Positions 56,067 through 64,000 of a stretch of 64,000 nucleotides of DNA are shown one piece after another. Position numbers and translations under genes: made by a program. Origin of the DNA: Micromonospora terminaliae (GTDB taxonomy: Bacteria > Actinomycetota > Actinomycetes > Mycobacteriales > Micromonosporaceae); the NCBI RefSeq assembly GCF_009671205.1, contig NZ_CP045309.1, forward strand, positions 806,001-870,000, given 5' to 3'. Numbering within the stretch: position 1 is the first letter of the stretch; the number at the start of each line of letters is the position of its first letter. The notes under the pieces were generated by a model. The model worked only from the letters and a program-made list of their open reading frames with translations. It was not told the origin of the DNA and searched no databases.

Positions 56067-57176
56067 ATGGTCGGGCCGCATCCAGAGTTCATTCCCCCAG
56101 CACGACCGATCATCGGTGAGGCCGAGATCGAGGCGGCTGTCCGGGTGCTGCGGAGCGGCCGGGTCGTGCAGGGCCCCGAGGTCGCGGCGTTCGAGGAGGA
56201 GTTCGGCGACCTGGTCGCCGGTCGGCACTGCGTCGCCGTCAACTCCGGCACGTCCGCGCTCCAGCTCACCCTGATGGCGCTCGGCTTCGGCCCGGGTGAC
56301 GAGGTCATCGTGCCCTCGTTCTCCTTCGCGGCCAGCGCCAACGCCGTCCGGCTGGTCGGCGCCGAGCCGGTCTTCGTGGACATCGAGCCCGGCAGCTTCT
56401 GCGTCGACCCGCAGGCGGTCGCCGCCGCGGTCACCCCGCGTACCGTCGCCATCATGCCGGTGCACCTCTACGGTCACCCGGCCGCCATGGACCAGATCAT
56501 GGCCATCGCCGAGCGGCACAACCTCGCCGTGGTGGAGGACGCCGCCCAGGCGCACGGGGCGACCCTGCACGGCACCCCGGTCGGCGCGTTCGGCACCGCC
56601 GGCTGCTTCAGCTTCTACCCCACGAAGAACATGCACGCCCTGGAGGGCGGCATGGTCACCACCGCCGACGCCGAGCTGGCCCGTACGCTGCGGCTACTGC
56701 GCAACCAGGGCATGGAGCAGCGGTACGCCAACGAGATCGTCGGCGCCAACATGCGGATGACGGATGTGGCCGCCGCGATCGGCCGGGTGCAGCTCACCCA
56801 GCTCGCCGAGTGGACCGAGCAGCGCCGCGCCAACGCCAAGTTCCTCGACTCGAAGATCACCGGCATGGTGACCCCGCCGGTGGCCGACGCCGCCAAGCAC
56901 GTCTACCACCAGTACACGGTGCGGGTGCAGGGCAACCGCGACGCCGCCATGGCCCGCCTCACCGAGCTGGGCATCGGCAACGCGGTCTACTACCCGACCC
57001 CGATCCACCGGCTCAAGCCCTACCTGAACTCCGACGGCAAGCCCGGCCCGTGGGACCTGCCGGAGACCGAGCGTGCGGCCGCCGAGGTGGTCTCGCTGCC
57101 GGTGCACCCGTCGCTGAGCCCGGCCGACCTGGAGCGGATCGCCGAGGGCGCGAACCTGGCCGGGGGTGCCCGGTGA
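56067..57176 (+). CDS. DegT/DnrJ/EryC1/StrS sugar aminotransferase
   Basis: 369-aa PLP enzyme that aminates a nucleotide-linked keto-sugar. PLP ligands are visible: NSGTSAL (59-65), FSFAASANAV, Asp158 in VVEDAAQAHGA, and the Schiff-base Lys187 in FSFYPTKNMHALEGG. FIPPARPIIGEAEIEAA at the start is typical of this family. ATG 56067 has AGGAGG about 7 nt upstream. The stop overlaps the next gene (GTGA), a Gfo/Idh oxidoreductase, so the two steps are coupled, as in pathways to amino or diamino sugars for surface polysaccharides. The exact sugar is unknown. Confidence 0.93.
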   Translation: MVGPHPEFIPPARPIIGEAEIEAAVRVLRSGRVVQGPEVAAFEEEFGDLVAGRHCVAVNSGTSALQLTLMALGFGPGDEVIVPSFSFAASANAVRLVGAEPVFVDIEPGSFCVDPQAVAAAVTPRTVAIMPVHLYGHPAAMDQIMAIAERHNLAVVEDAAQAHGATLHGTPVGAFGTAGCFSFYPTKNMHALEGGMVTTADAELARTLRLLRNQGMEQRYANEIVGANMRMTDVAAAIGRVQLTQLAEWTEQRRANAKFLDSKITGMVTPPVADAAKHVYHQYTVRVQGNRDAAMARLTELGIGNAVYYPTPIHRLKPYLNSDGKPGPWDLPETERAAAEVVSLPVHPSLSPADLERIAEGANLAGGAR

Positions 57177-58204
57177 GCGCCCGCAAGCTGCGCGCCGGCC
57201 TGATCGGCCTGGGCGCCATGGGACGCAACCACGCCCGGGTGCTGTCCAACCTGGACGGCGTGGAGCTGGTCGGCGTGGTCGACCCGGCCGGCGACGTGAC
57301 CGGCACGCTCCGCGCCCCGGTCGTTCCCGAGCTGTCCGACCTGCTGGCCATGGGCATCGACTACGCGGTGGTCGCCTGCCCGACCGCCCTGCACGAGCGG
57401 ATCGGCCTGGAACTGGCCGCCAACGGGGTCTGCGCGCTCATCGAGAAGCCGCTCGCCCAGTCCGTCGCGGCCGCCACCACGCTGGTGGAGGCGTTCGAGA
57501 GCGCCGGCCTGGTCGCCGGCGTCGGGCACATCGAGCGCTACAACCCGGCGCTGCAGAGCCTGCGTACCCGGCTGGAGGCCGGCGAGCTGGGTGAGGTCTT
57601 CCAGGTCGTCACCCGGCGCCAGGGCCCGTTCCCGCACCGGATCGCCGACGTCGGCGTGGTGATGGACCTGGCGACCCACGACATCGACCTGACCGCCTGG
57701 GTGACCGGCCGCGAATACACCTCCGTGTCGGCCCGGACGGTCTCCCGCAGCGGCCGGCTGCACGAGGACATGGTCGCCGTCGTCGGCCAGCTCTCCGACG
57801 GCACGATGGTCAACCACCTGGTCAACTGGCTGAGCCCGCTCAAGGAGCGGTCCACCGTGGTCACCGGCGACAAGGGCTGCTTCGTCGCCGACACGCTCAC
57901 CGCCGACCTGACCTTCTACGCCAACGCCGCCATCGACACCGAGTGGGAGGCGCTGCGCGCGTTCCGCGGCGTGGCCGAGGGCGACATGGTGCGCTTCGCC
58001 ATCCCGAAGCGCGAGCCGCTGCTGGTGGAGCACGAGCGCTTCCGCGACGCCGTCGAGGGCAAGCAGAGCGACATCGTGACCCTGCGGCAGGGCCTGCGCA
58101 CCGTGCAGGTGGCCGCGGGCCTGCTCGAGTCCGCCGCCGACGGCAAGACCATCACGGTCAGCCCGGCCGACACCGCTCGCGCGGCCGAGAACGCCGTGGC
58201 CTGA
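57173..58204 (+). CDS. Gfo/Idh/MocA family sugar oxidoreductase
   Basis: 343-aa NAD(P)-dependent oxidoreductase. The Rossmann motif is AGLIGLGAMGRNHARVL (about 9-25), followed by EKPLAQS (about 91-97) and the C-terminal catalytic region HIERYNPA and DLATHDIDLTAWV. Members oxidise or reduce nucleotide sugars at C3, often just before a DegT aminotransferase acts, which matches the partner here. GTG 57173 overlaps the aminotransferase stop (GTGA). The pair is like WbpB-WbpE/WlbA-type modules; the substrate (such as a UDP-linked uronic acid) is inference. A bidirectional terminator follows. Confidence 0.92.
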   Translation: MSARKLRAGLIGLGAMGRNHARVLSNLDGVELVGVVDPAGDVTGTLRAPVVPELSDLLAMGIDYAVVACPTALHERIGLELAANGVCALIEKPLAQSVAAATTLVEAFESAGLVAGVGHIERYNPALQSLRTRLEAGELGEVFQVVTRRQGPFPHRIADVGVVMDLATHDIDLTAWVTGREYTSVSARTVSRSGRLHEDMVAVVGQLSDGTMVNHLVNWLSPLKERSTVVTGDKGCFVADTLTADLTFYANAAIDTEWEALRAFRGVAEGDMVRFAIPKREPLLVEHERFRDAVEGKQSDIVTLRQGLRTVQVAAGLLESAADGKTITVSPADTARAAENAVA

Positions 58205-58212
58205 CCCGCTCC

Positions 58213-58242
58213 GCCGGGCCGGATCGTCCGATCCGGCCCGGC
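58213..58242. terminator. Bidirectional terminator hairpin
   Basis: A 14-bp perfect stem (GCCGGGCCGGATCG and its complement) with a minimal loop lies between the oxidoreductase stop (58204) and the convergent glycosyltransferase stop (58252). Confidence 0.83.
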
Positions 58243-58251
58243 CGGGCCCGG

Positions 58252-59898
58252 TCAGGCCGGCTCGACGCCCAGCATCGCGTCGAAGTCCGGCGCGTTGACC
58301 GACCAGTCCCAGGTGGCCAGCGCGTGGTCCGACGCCGCCGCGCCGGTGGTCCGCCAGACCTCCTCGTCCGCCGTGGTGGCCCGGATGCGGGCGGCCGCCT
58401 CGGCCGGGGTGGCGACCACCCAGTCGGCCGGGAAGACCGTACGCGCGCCGTGTTCCCGCCCGGCGAAGAAGGGCCAGTCGCGGACCACGGGCACCGCTCC
58501 GCTGGCGGCACCCTCCACCACCGCACAGTGGAAGCTCTCGCGGACGGAGCTGCTCAGGATGACACCGATCTCCGTCAGCACCTTCGGCACGTCGTCGGTG
58601 TGACCGATGCGCCGCACCGCCCCGGCCGGCTCCAGCTCGGCCAGGTCCGCCTCCAGCGCCTCGGCGTAGCGGCGGGCCGCCCTGCTGAGGCCGGTGTCGA
58701 TCCCCTTGCCGACGAGGAACAGGCGGTACCGCTCGTCCTCGGCGCGCAGCCGGCGCAGCACCTCGACCGCCCAGCGCGGGTCCTTGGCGACGGCGCTGGT
58801 CCCCACGAGGCCCAGGGTGAAGCGGGCCGTGGCGTCCTTGGGTTGCCGGAACGGCTGTAGATGCAGCGCGTTGGTGAGCACGTGCGACCGGGGCGCGTTC
58901 GGGCCGGTGAGCCCGAGCGCCACCGTGGCGGCGAAGTCACGGAGGTGCGTGGAGACGAAGACCACGTCGTCCACCCGGCTGAAGTCGATCACGTGCGGCC
59001 ACTGGCCGAACGCCTCGTAGCTGTGCAACCGGATGACGACGCGGGTGTCGCCGGGGTCGACCAGGGTGACCATGGCGGCGGTGCCGACGGCCCAGTCGAC
59101 GAAGACCGTGTCCGCCCAGTCGAGGTGCGGCCGGAGCCAGCGCTCCACCTGCGCGCCGTAGTCCGTGCCGCCGATCAGCGCCTCGGTCACGATCCGGGCG
59201 TTCTGGCGCACCAGCTGCGCGGCCACCGGGTCGTCGGCGAGGTGCAGGTAGCGCAACTCCACACCGGGGTGTCGCGCGTACCGCTCGCGGATCTCGCGCA
59301 GGAAGTGGGCGCTGCCGTTGACCAGCACCAGCAGTCGCAGCGGCCGGTCGGTGGGCGGTGGGGCCGCCGGCACCGCCCGGCCGCGGGGCGTGAGCAGGGC
59401 GCGGCCCACGGCGCTGCGGCGCAGTGCACCGAGGTAGCCGGCGGGGTCGTCGACCAGGGGAGACGTGAGCTGATCGAAGTGCAGCACCCGGTGGGACTGG
59501 GTGCGCAGGGCACGGTGCAGTCGCCGGGCCGCCGTCTTCCCGTCGCCCCGCGCGTACGCCTCGTCGGCCGCGGCCAGCTCGGCCTCGACGGCCTCCATGA
59601 GGTGCGCGGGGGTCCGGCCCTCGGCCAGCTCGTCGGTGGCCTCCTGGATGAGGAGGTCGGCGCGGGCGGCCGGCTCCACCGCGCCGGCCACCGCCACCAG
59701 GGCCGCGCGGGACTCGGCCACCGGCCATCCGGCCCGCCTCATGCCGGTCCGCAGCCGACGGGCCAGCGCCCCCCGGGCCCGGGTGGGCAGCAGCGGCGCG
59801 GACGCCAGCCCGCGGATCAGGCGCGCCGCCGCGCGATGCCGGACCACCCGGGGAGCCGTGACCCGGCGCAGCGCACCGTCCACGAGCCGGTTGCCCAT
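58252..59898 (-). CDS. Glycosyltransferase family 4-like, with long N-terminal region
   Basis: 548 aa. The first 200 residues are helical and basic with no clear domain. The GT-B part starts near LRLLVLVNGSAHFLREI (about 213) and has a donor-binding end TLGLVGTSAVAKDPRW, FLVGKGID and VRESFHCAVVEGAASGAVPVVRDWP, with a E-x7-like acidic pattern of GT4. The start ATG 59898 (MGNRLVDGALRRV) has only a weak ribosome site, and longer open frame upstream is not supported. It is divergent from the GT4 gene at 60038 (139-bp gap). Sugar and acceptor unknown; a surface-polysaccharide role is inferred from the neighbours. Confidence 0.85.
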   Translation of the reverse strand: MGNRLVDGALRRVTAPRVVRHRAAARLIRGLASAPLLPTRARGALARRLRTGMRRAGWPVAESRAALVAVAGAVEPAARADLLIQEATDELAEGRTPAHLMEAVEAELAAADEAYARGDGKTAARRLHRALRTQSHRVLHFDQLTSPLVDDPAGYLGALRRSAVGRALLTPRGRAVPAAPPPTDRPLRLLVLVNGSAHFLREIRERYARHPGVELRYLHLADDPVAAQLVRQNARIVTEALIGGTDYGAQVERWLRPHLDWADTVFVDWAVGTAAMVTLVDPGDTRVVIRLHSYEAFGQWPHVIDFSRVDDVVFVSTHLRDFAATVALGLTGPNAPRSHVLTNALHLQPFRQPKDATARFTLGLVGTSAVAKDPRWAVEVLRRLRAEDERYRLFLVGKGIDTGLSRAARRYAEALEADLAELEPAGAVRRIGHTDDVPKVLTEIGVILSSSVRESFHCAVVEGAASGAVPVVRDWPFFAGREHGARTVFPADWVVATPAEAAARIRATTADEEVWRTTGAAASDHALATWDWSVNAPDFDAMLGVEPA

Positions 59899-60037
59899 CA
59901 GGACAGGTCTTCTCGGAGCATGGAACGGTCTCCCGATGGCTGTGCGGAACCCGCCGACCCGCGCGGGCCGACTGAGCACGATCGACAGCGTGCATGTTAA
60001 CGTGGCGTCGTGTGCACGTACGACGAGGAAGGTTCGG

Positions 60038-61252
60038 GTGCCGACAACTTCTGAGCGGAACGTCGTCGTCATCACACCGTGGTTCCCGACCCGGGAGCTG
60101 CCCTTCCGGGGGTCGTTCGTGCAGGCGATGGTCGATGCCACCGCGCCCGGGTGCGACCAGATGACGGTCTACCACTGCGACGCCTGGGTCGCCGCCCTCG
60201 ACACCGGGGCCGAGAGCAGGGTCCGTGAGGCCCACCACGCGCTCCTCGCCCGATCCCTGCACCGCACGCCGACCGTCGGCGGCGCAGATCTGATCTTCCT
60301 TCCGGTGCCCGTGCCGCGTGGCCTGGGTCACGCCGAGATCGCCGAACGGCACGACGTGGCGCTGCGCGCCGCGCTCGGCGGCCGGCCGATCGACGCGCCC
60401 GTCGTGCACGCCCACGTCGGCCTGCCCAGCGGCTGGGCGGCGATCCGCAACGCCGGGCCCGACACCAGGGTCTTCGTCACCGAGCACGCGAGCTTCCTAG
60501 ACAAGGTGCTCGAAACCCCACGCGGCCGGGAGATGTACGACGAGGTGCTGCACCGGTGCGCCGGTTTCCTCGCCGTCGGCGAGGGGGTGCGACGCCCGCT
60601 GGTCGAGGCGTTCCCGCACCACGCCGAGCGGATCGGTGCGATCTCCAACCCGATCTCCTTCGACCAGCAGCGGCCCGAGCCGATCACCGAGCTCCGGCGC
60701 TGGCTCTTCGTCGGCGCGCTCTCCGAGCTCAAGGGCGTGCCGCTGCTGCTCGAGGCGTTCGCCCGGTGCCGGTCGCAGGATCCCTCCCTGACCCTGACCC
60801 TGGTGGGGGAGGGCGCGCTGCTGGCGAGCCTGACCGCCCGGGCCGCAGAGCTCGGGGTGGCCGACGCGGTCACCTTCACCGGTGCCGTCCCGCCGCAGGA
60901 GGCGCTGCGGCTGATGCGCGAGCACGACCTTCTGGTGCACCCGAGCCGCAAGGAGACCTTCGGCGTGGCGGTGCTCGAAGGGATCGCGGCCGGGCTTCCC
61001 GTCCTGGTCACCCGCTGCGGCGGTCCCGAGCGGACCCTCGCCGGCATCGAGGAAGCGGCCGGCGTGATGATCGACGTGACGGACGACCCGGAGACGATCG
61101 TCGCCGGCTACCAGGAGCTGAAGTCCCGCTTCCCGGCCGGCTTGGACCCGGCGCTCGTCCGTAAGGTGCTGTCCGCCCGCTACGGATACGCCGCGGTCGC
61201 CGACACGCACCACCGCCTGTGGTTCTCCGACGAGGCCGCTCCGTCGGCCTGA
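60038..61252 (+). CDS. Glycosyltransferase family 4
   Basis: 404-aa GT-B enzyme: VVVITPWFPTRELPFRGSFV at the start, VVHAHVGLPSGW, FLDKVLETPRGREMYDEVL, then the donor domain with WLFVGALSELKGVPLLLEAF, LVGEG and HPSRKETFGVAVLEGIAAGLP, which contains the GT4 E-x7-E. The GTG at 60038 has GAGGAAGG upstream. It is the first gene of a rightward glycosyltransferase block: the next gene starts 27 bp after its stop. A TGTTAAC-containing AT-rich stretch (59994-60001) may belong to its promoter. Substrates unknown. Confidence 0.91.
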   Translation: MPTTSERNVVVITPWFPTRELPFRGSFVQAMVDATAPGCDQMTVYHCDAWVAALDTGAESRVREAHHALLARSLHRTPTVGGADLIFLPVPVPRGLGHAEIAERHDVALRAALGGRPIDAPVVHAHVGLPSGWAAIRNAGPDTRVFVTEHASFLDKVLETPRGREMYDEVLHRCAGFLAVGEGVRRPLVEAFPHHAERIGAISNPISFDQQRPEPITELRRWLFVGALSELKGVPLLLEAFARCRSQDPSLTLTLVGEGALLASLTARAAELGVADAVTFTGAVPPQEALRLMREHDLLVHPSRKETFGVAVLEGIAAGLPVLVTRCGGPERTLAGIEEAAGVMIDVTDDPETIVAGYQELKSRFPAGLDPALVRKVLSARYGYAAVADTHHRLWFSDEAAPSA

Positions 61253-61279
61253 CGCCGGAGCCGGAGCTGATGGAGTGAC

Positions 61280-61843
61280 ATGCACGTCCTTTTCCTGTCG
61301 GTCGGCGGTGTCCGCCGGCGCGCGGTAGTCGAGGAGTCCGCCCAGGTCATCGCCGACGGTGGCGCGGCCACCGTGGTGGTCGACCGGATGGCCCCCTGGA
61401 GCCGCGAGACGTTCGCGGACGGTGTCCGGGTCGTCGAGTTGGCCACCCTGCAGCGGCGCATGCCGATGACGCGGATCGAGCAGGCGGTGCTCTACAAGGC
61501 GCCCCGCAAGCTCCTGCGCACCGTCGGACGGGGTCCGCTGCGGGGCTTCTCCCAGCGGGCCGAGCGTGCGTATCAGAAGCGGTTCGCCGACCGGGCCCAC
61601 CGGGCCTTCGTCCGGCTGCGCGGCGACACCCGGGCGAAGGTGATCGCCCGGGTCGGCGCGCAGCCGCGGGTGGATGTGCTTGTCGTCACTGATCCGGTCG
61701 CCATGCCGCACGCCGCGCGCCTGATCGGCGGCGATCACGCCCCGTCGATTCCGAGAGTCTGCTTCAGCTACGACTACGCTGGTCTCACGCCCGAAGGCCA
61801 ACACCGGCCAGATCCGGACTTCGTCCAGGGGGACAATCAATGA
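61280..61843 (+). CDS. Single-domain glycosyltransferase-like protein (half GT-B), paralogue of 63225-63842
   Basis: 187-aa protein with a single Rossmann-like domain similar to the N-terminal half of GT-B glycosyltransferases (MHVLFLSVGGVRRRAVVEES, RVDVLVVTDPVAMPHAARL). The donor-binding C-terminal domain is absent. The pattern (nucleotide-binding-like strand, then a basic helical region with AYQKRFADRAHRAFVRLR, then a D-V-L-V-V-T-D strand) matches the protein at 63225-63842, so the two are paralogues. GGAGTGAC precedes ATG 61280, and the stop overlaps the next GT4 start (ATGA). It may be an accessory subunit of the GT4 enzymes; not a recognised family. Confidence 0.75.
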   Translation: MHVLFLSVGGVRRRAVVEESAQVIADGGAATVVVDRMAPWSRETFADGVRVVELATLQRRMPMTRIEQAVLYKAPRKLLRTVGRGPLRGFSQRAERAYQKRFADRAHRAFVRLRGDTRAKVIARVGAQPRVDVLVVTDPVAMPHAARLIGGDHAPSIPRVCFSYDYAGLTPEGQHRPDPDFVQGDNQ

Positions 61844-63228
61844 ACCGGTCGCGGACGCCGCGCCGACCGCGCATTCTCTACCTCTCGTTCTACTTCCCGC
61901 CGTCGCGTGCCAGCGGCGTCTACCGGGCCCGCGCCACCGCGAACTACCTCGCGGCCAACGGCTGGGAGGTGACCGCCTTCGCGTCGCCGCTGAGCTTCCT
62001 GCACCGGGTGATCGGCTCGGTGGACGAGCAGCTGGCCGAGACGGTCGACCCGTCGATCCGGGTGGAGCGTCCCCCCATCAGTCACTTCGCCTGGGAACGT
62101 GACCTGCGGGAGTACGGGCGGTTCCGGGGCCTCTCGCCGATCCTGGCCCGCAACCTCTACAACTTCGGGTTGAAGAGGTTCTTCCCGGAGCACTACCTGT
62201 CGTGGGCGGTCGCCTCGGTCCGCAAGGCCCTGCGCATGCACGCCCGGCGGCGGTTCGACGTGGTGCTGGCCACGGGCAACCCGTTCGCCTCGTTCGCCGC
62301 CGCGTGGGTGATCCACAAGGCGACCGGCGTGCCGTTCGTCGTCGACTACCGGGACGCGTGGACGCTGAACATGTTCACCGAGGAGCCGGGCTACGAGCCG
62401 GGGCACCCCGCCTGGAAGTGGGAGCGGCGGATCCTGCGCGACGCCGCCGCGTCCGTCTTCGTCAACCAGCCGCTGCGGACCTGGTACGCCGAGCGCTACC
62501 CGGACGCCGCCGACCGGATGATGGTGGTGCCGAACGGCTGGGACCCGGATCTGCTCACCCAGCTCGAGTCGGCGGAGCCGCCGACCACCGCCGACCGCAC
62601 CCGCCCCCTGCGCTTCACCTTCCTGGGCACGATGAACGCCACCCAGCCGGTGGAGCAGCTCGCCGAGGCGTTCCAACTGGCCCGGCGTCATCCCGACCTG
62701 GCCGACGCGGAGCTCAACATCCACGGGCACCTGGGCTACTTCAAGCAGAGCAAGGGCGAGCTGATCGACCGGCTCGGTCTGACCCAGGGCGAGCAGGGTC
62801 ACTCGCTGCCGGACACCGGCATCCACTACCGCGGTCCGGTCTCGAAGACCGAGGTGGGCCGGGTCTACCAGGAGAGCGACGTCCTGGTCTTCCTGGCGGG
62901 CGGCGCCCGCTACGTGACCTCCGGCAAGATCTTCGAGTACATGGCCAGCGGCCATCCCATCGTGTCCGTGCACGCTCCCGGCATCGCCGCGCAGGACGTC
63001 CTGGCCGGCTACCCCCTCTGGTTCAACCCGGAGAGCCTGGACGTGAACGACATCGCCGAGGCGATGATCGCCGCCGGCAAGGCCGCCCGGGACATGTCTC
63101 CCGAGCAGCACGCCGAGGCACGCGCCCATGCCGCGACGTTCACCCGCGAAGCGGTGACCGCGCCGCTGGAGGCCCGGCTGCGCAGCATGGTGAGGCAGAA
63201 GATCGCCGAGGGGAGGATCGGATCGTGA
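61840..63228 (+). CDS. Glycosyltransferase family 4
   Basis: 462-aa GT-B enzyme. The N-terminal domain (ILYLSFYFPPSRASGVYRA) and VVLATGNPFASFAAAW, VDYRDAWT are typical of WbuB-like GT4 enzymes of O-antigen/exopolysaccharide clusters. The donor half has MMVVPNGWDPD, FTFLGTMN, and SGKIFEYMASGHPIVSV in place of a standard E-x7-E. It is flanked by the two half-GT paralogues with ATGA and GTGA overlaps, so three proteins are translated as one coupled set. Substrates unknown. Confidence 0.91.
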   Translation: MNRSRTPRRPRILYLSFYFPPSRASGVYRARATANYLAANGWEVTAFASPLSFLHRVIGSVDEQLAETVDPSIRVERPPISHFAWERDLREYGRFRGLSPILARNLYNFGLKRFFPEHYLSWAVASVRKALRMHARRRFDVVLATGNPFASFAAAWVIHKATGVPFVVDYRDAWTLNMFTEEPGYEPGHPAWKWERRILRDAAASVFVNQPLRTWYAERYPDAADRMMVVPNGWDPDLLTQLESAEPPTTADRTRPLRFTFLGTMNATQPVEQLAEAFQLARRHPDLADAELNIHGHLGYFKQSKGELIDRLGLTQGEQGHSLPDTGIHYRGPVSKTEVGRVYQESDVLVFLAGGARYVTSGKIFEYMASGHPIVSVHAPGIAAQDVLAGYPLWFNPESLDVNDIAEAMIAAGKAARDMSPEQHAEARAHAATFTREAVTAPLEARLRSMVRQKIAEGRIGS

Positions 63229-63842
63229 CGTTCGTCGACCAACACGAGGCGCAGGCCGTGGAGCCGGGTGCGGCCCGGAAGCCGAGGGTCCTGCTGCTGG
63301 CGTTCAACCGGAAGCCGCACGAGCGGGTCGTGGCGCTCGCAGAGCGCCTGCTCGACGAGGGCGCCCGGGTCGACGTCGTGGTGCTGAGCGACAAGAACTG
63401 GGCGGAGCTGGCCGACCGGCCCGACCTGCGTTTCTTCACACTCGACGAGGCGGAGAAGCGGCATCCGGTGATGCGTGCCGAGCGGATCGTCGTGACCAAC
63501 GGGCCCCGGCGGGCGCTCAACGGGCTGAGCCGGCTCTCCGGCGAGGGCGCGGCGTCCCGCCCGATCGAGGGTCTCCGGCGCGGTCAGCAGCGGGTGAGCA
63601 AGGCCTTCCACAAGCGGGTGTTCATGAAGGTCTACCAGAACTTCCGGCCGTTGGTGCTGGCCCGGCTGTTCGACAAGCGGCTGACCGGGATCGACCTCGA
63701 GCACGATCCCGCGGACCTGATCGTGGCCTCGGACGCGCTGTCGATCACGCTCGGCTGGCGACTCGCCCGCCGCTTCCCGCACACGGCCGCCACCACCTCG
63801 CTGGTGCCGCCGCCGCTGGCGGAGATCCTCGCGCGCCCCTGA
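63225..63842 (+). CDS. Single-domain glycosyltransferase-like protein (half GT-B), paralogue of 61280-61843
   Basis: 205-aa protein starting VTFVDQHEAQ, with a Rossmann-like first strand PRVLLLAFNRKPHERVVALA, a basic helical middle (RVSKAFHKRVFMKVYQNFRP) and a second strand pair DLIVASDALSITLGWRLARR. It lacks a donor-binding domain and resembles the 187-aa protein upstream. GTG 63225 overlaps the GT4 stop (GTGA). It ends the rightward glycosyltransferase block; a bidirectional terminator follows. No enzymatic residues can be pointed to, so an accessory or acceptor-binding role is inference. Confidence 0.75.
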   Translation: MTFVDQHEAQAVEPGAARKPRVLLLAFNRKPHERVVALAERLLDEGARVDVVVLSDKNWAELADRPDLRFFTLDEAEKRHPVMRAERIVVTNGPRRALNGLSRLSGEGAASRPIEGLRRGQQRVSKAFHKRVFMKVYQNFRPLVLARLFDKRLTGIDLEHDPADLIVASDALSITLGWRLARRFPHTAATTSLVPPPLAEILARP

Positions 63843-63852
63843 CCGACCTGCC

Positions 63853-63886
63853 GGTCTCCGGGTGGCCGCCCGGCCACCCGGAGACC
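63853..63886. terminator. Bidirectional terminator hairpin
   Basis: A 15-bp perfect stem (GGTCTCCGGGTGGCC and its complement) with a GCCC loop lies between the half-GT stop (63842) and the convergent epimerase stop (63892). Confidence 0.9.
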
Positions 63887-63891
63887 CGTGC

Positions 63892-64000
63892 TCACCGGAC
63901 GTGTTCGGCCAGGACCCGCACGACGTTCTGAGCCGCCCGGCCGTCACCGTACGGGTTGCCCCGTCCCGCCGCCGGCCGGCTGCGGGTGGCCACCTCGGCC
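63892..64000 (-). CDS. wecB: UDP-N-acetylglucosamine 2-epimerase, C-terminal end, runs off right edge
   Basis: Only the last 35 residues and the stop (63892-63894) are in the window. They read EVATRSRPAAGRGNPYGDG, then RAAQNVVRVLAEHVR. The NPYGDGRAAQ motif near the C terminus is characteristic of non-hydrolysing UDP-GlcNAc 2-epimerases (WecB/MnaA), which make UDP-ManNAc for teichoic acid linkage units and capsules. This fits the polysaccharide context, but the identification rests on this short end alone. Confidence 0.78.
   Translation of the reverse strand, partial: AEVATRSRPAAGRGNPYGDGRAAQNVVRVLAEHVR

Overview
The window reads as chromosomal DNA of a high-GC actinobacterium, most likely a Micromonosporaceae (Micromonospora-like). 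The grounds are strong G/C third-position bias, frequent GTG and some TTG starts, many 4-bp ATGA/GTGA gene overlaps, a parE/parC topoisomerase IV pair of actinobacterial type, an Rrf2/NsrR-hmp pair and a SARP/AfsR-type regulator. I saw no rRNA, tRNA, CRISPR array, phage or complete insertion sequence. This assignment rests on sequence reading only.

Layout. 1-5.6 kb: the N-terminal part of a large-subunit catalase, a GTGA-coupled metallophosphoesterase/phosphopantetheinyl transferase pair, a nucleotidyltransferase, proline iminopeptidase, a small secreted SH3-like protein and an alpha/beta hydrolase. 5.7-13.7 kb: a 1082-aa SARP-ATPase regulator, a DivIVA-like coiled-coil protein, a coupled pair of MEDS-domain signalling proteins (MEDS-STAS and MEDS-HATPase), a GNAT acetyltransferase and a 2H phosphoesterase. 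13.8-22 kb: two DinB proteins, a GH88/105-like hydrolase, an SCP2/glucan-debranching-like pair, a 65-bp tandem duplication between convergent genes, membrane proteins and a DUF72 protein.

22-33.5 kb is a tightly overlapping leftward operon. It encodes carbamoyltransferase, GT2, a GmhB-GT9 fusion, two further glycosyltransferases, GmhA, HldE, an SDR, GT9 and possibly a terminal hydrolase. Together they contain the enzymes to make ADP-D-glycero-D-manno-heptose (GmhA, HldE kinase, GmhB, HldE adenylyltransferase) and to transfer and carbamoylate it, without an HldD epimerase. The intergenic stretch upstream carries a 26-bp-arm inverted repeat and a separate 21-bp palindrome.

34-46 kb: flavohemoglobin Hmp divergent from NsrR, with a METTL7-like methyltransferase coupled to NsrR; a secreted SGNH hydrolase; parE-parC; an NCS2 permease; an AlkB homologue; a membrane acyltransferase. 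46-50 kb: two unrecognised proteins, then a c-di-AMP (ydaO-type) riboswitch leader with its own promoter and a 20-codon leader ORF, driving a secreted C39-like peptidase.

50-55 kb is a wall-glycopolymer locus: a TagF-like polymerase with an N-terminal membrane region, an IspD-SDR fusion resembling CDP-ribitol synthase, and a TagGH-type ABC exporter. 55-64 kb continues with a TetR regulator, a DegT aminotransferase and Gfo/Idh oxidoreductase for an amino sugar, and a glycosyltransferase block in which two paralogous single-domain 'half glycosyltransferases' flank a GT4 enzyme. The right edge cuts the 3' end of a UDP-GlcNAc 2-epimerase gene, so the surface-polysaccharide region continues beyond the window.
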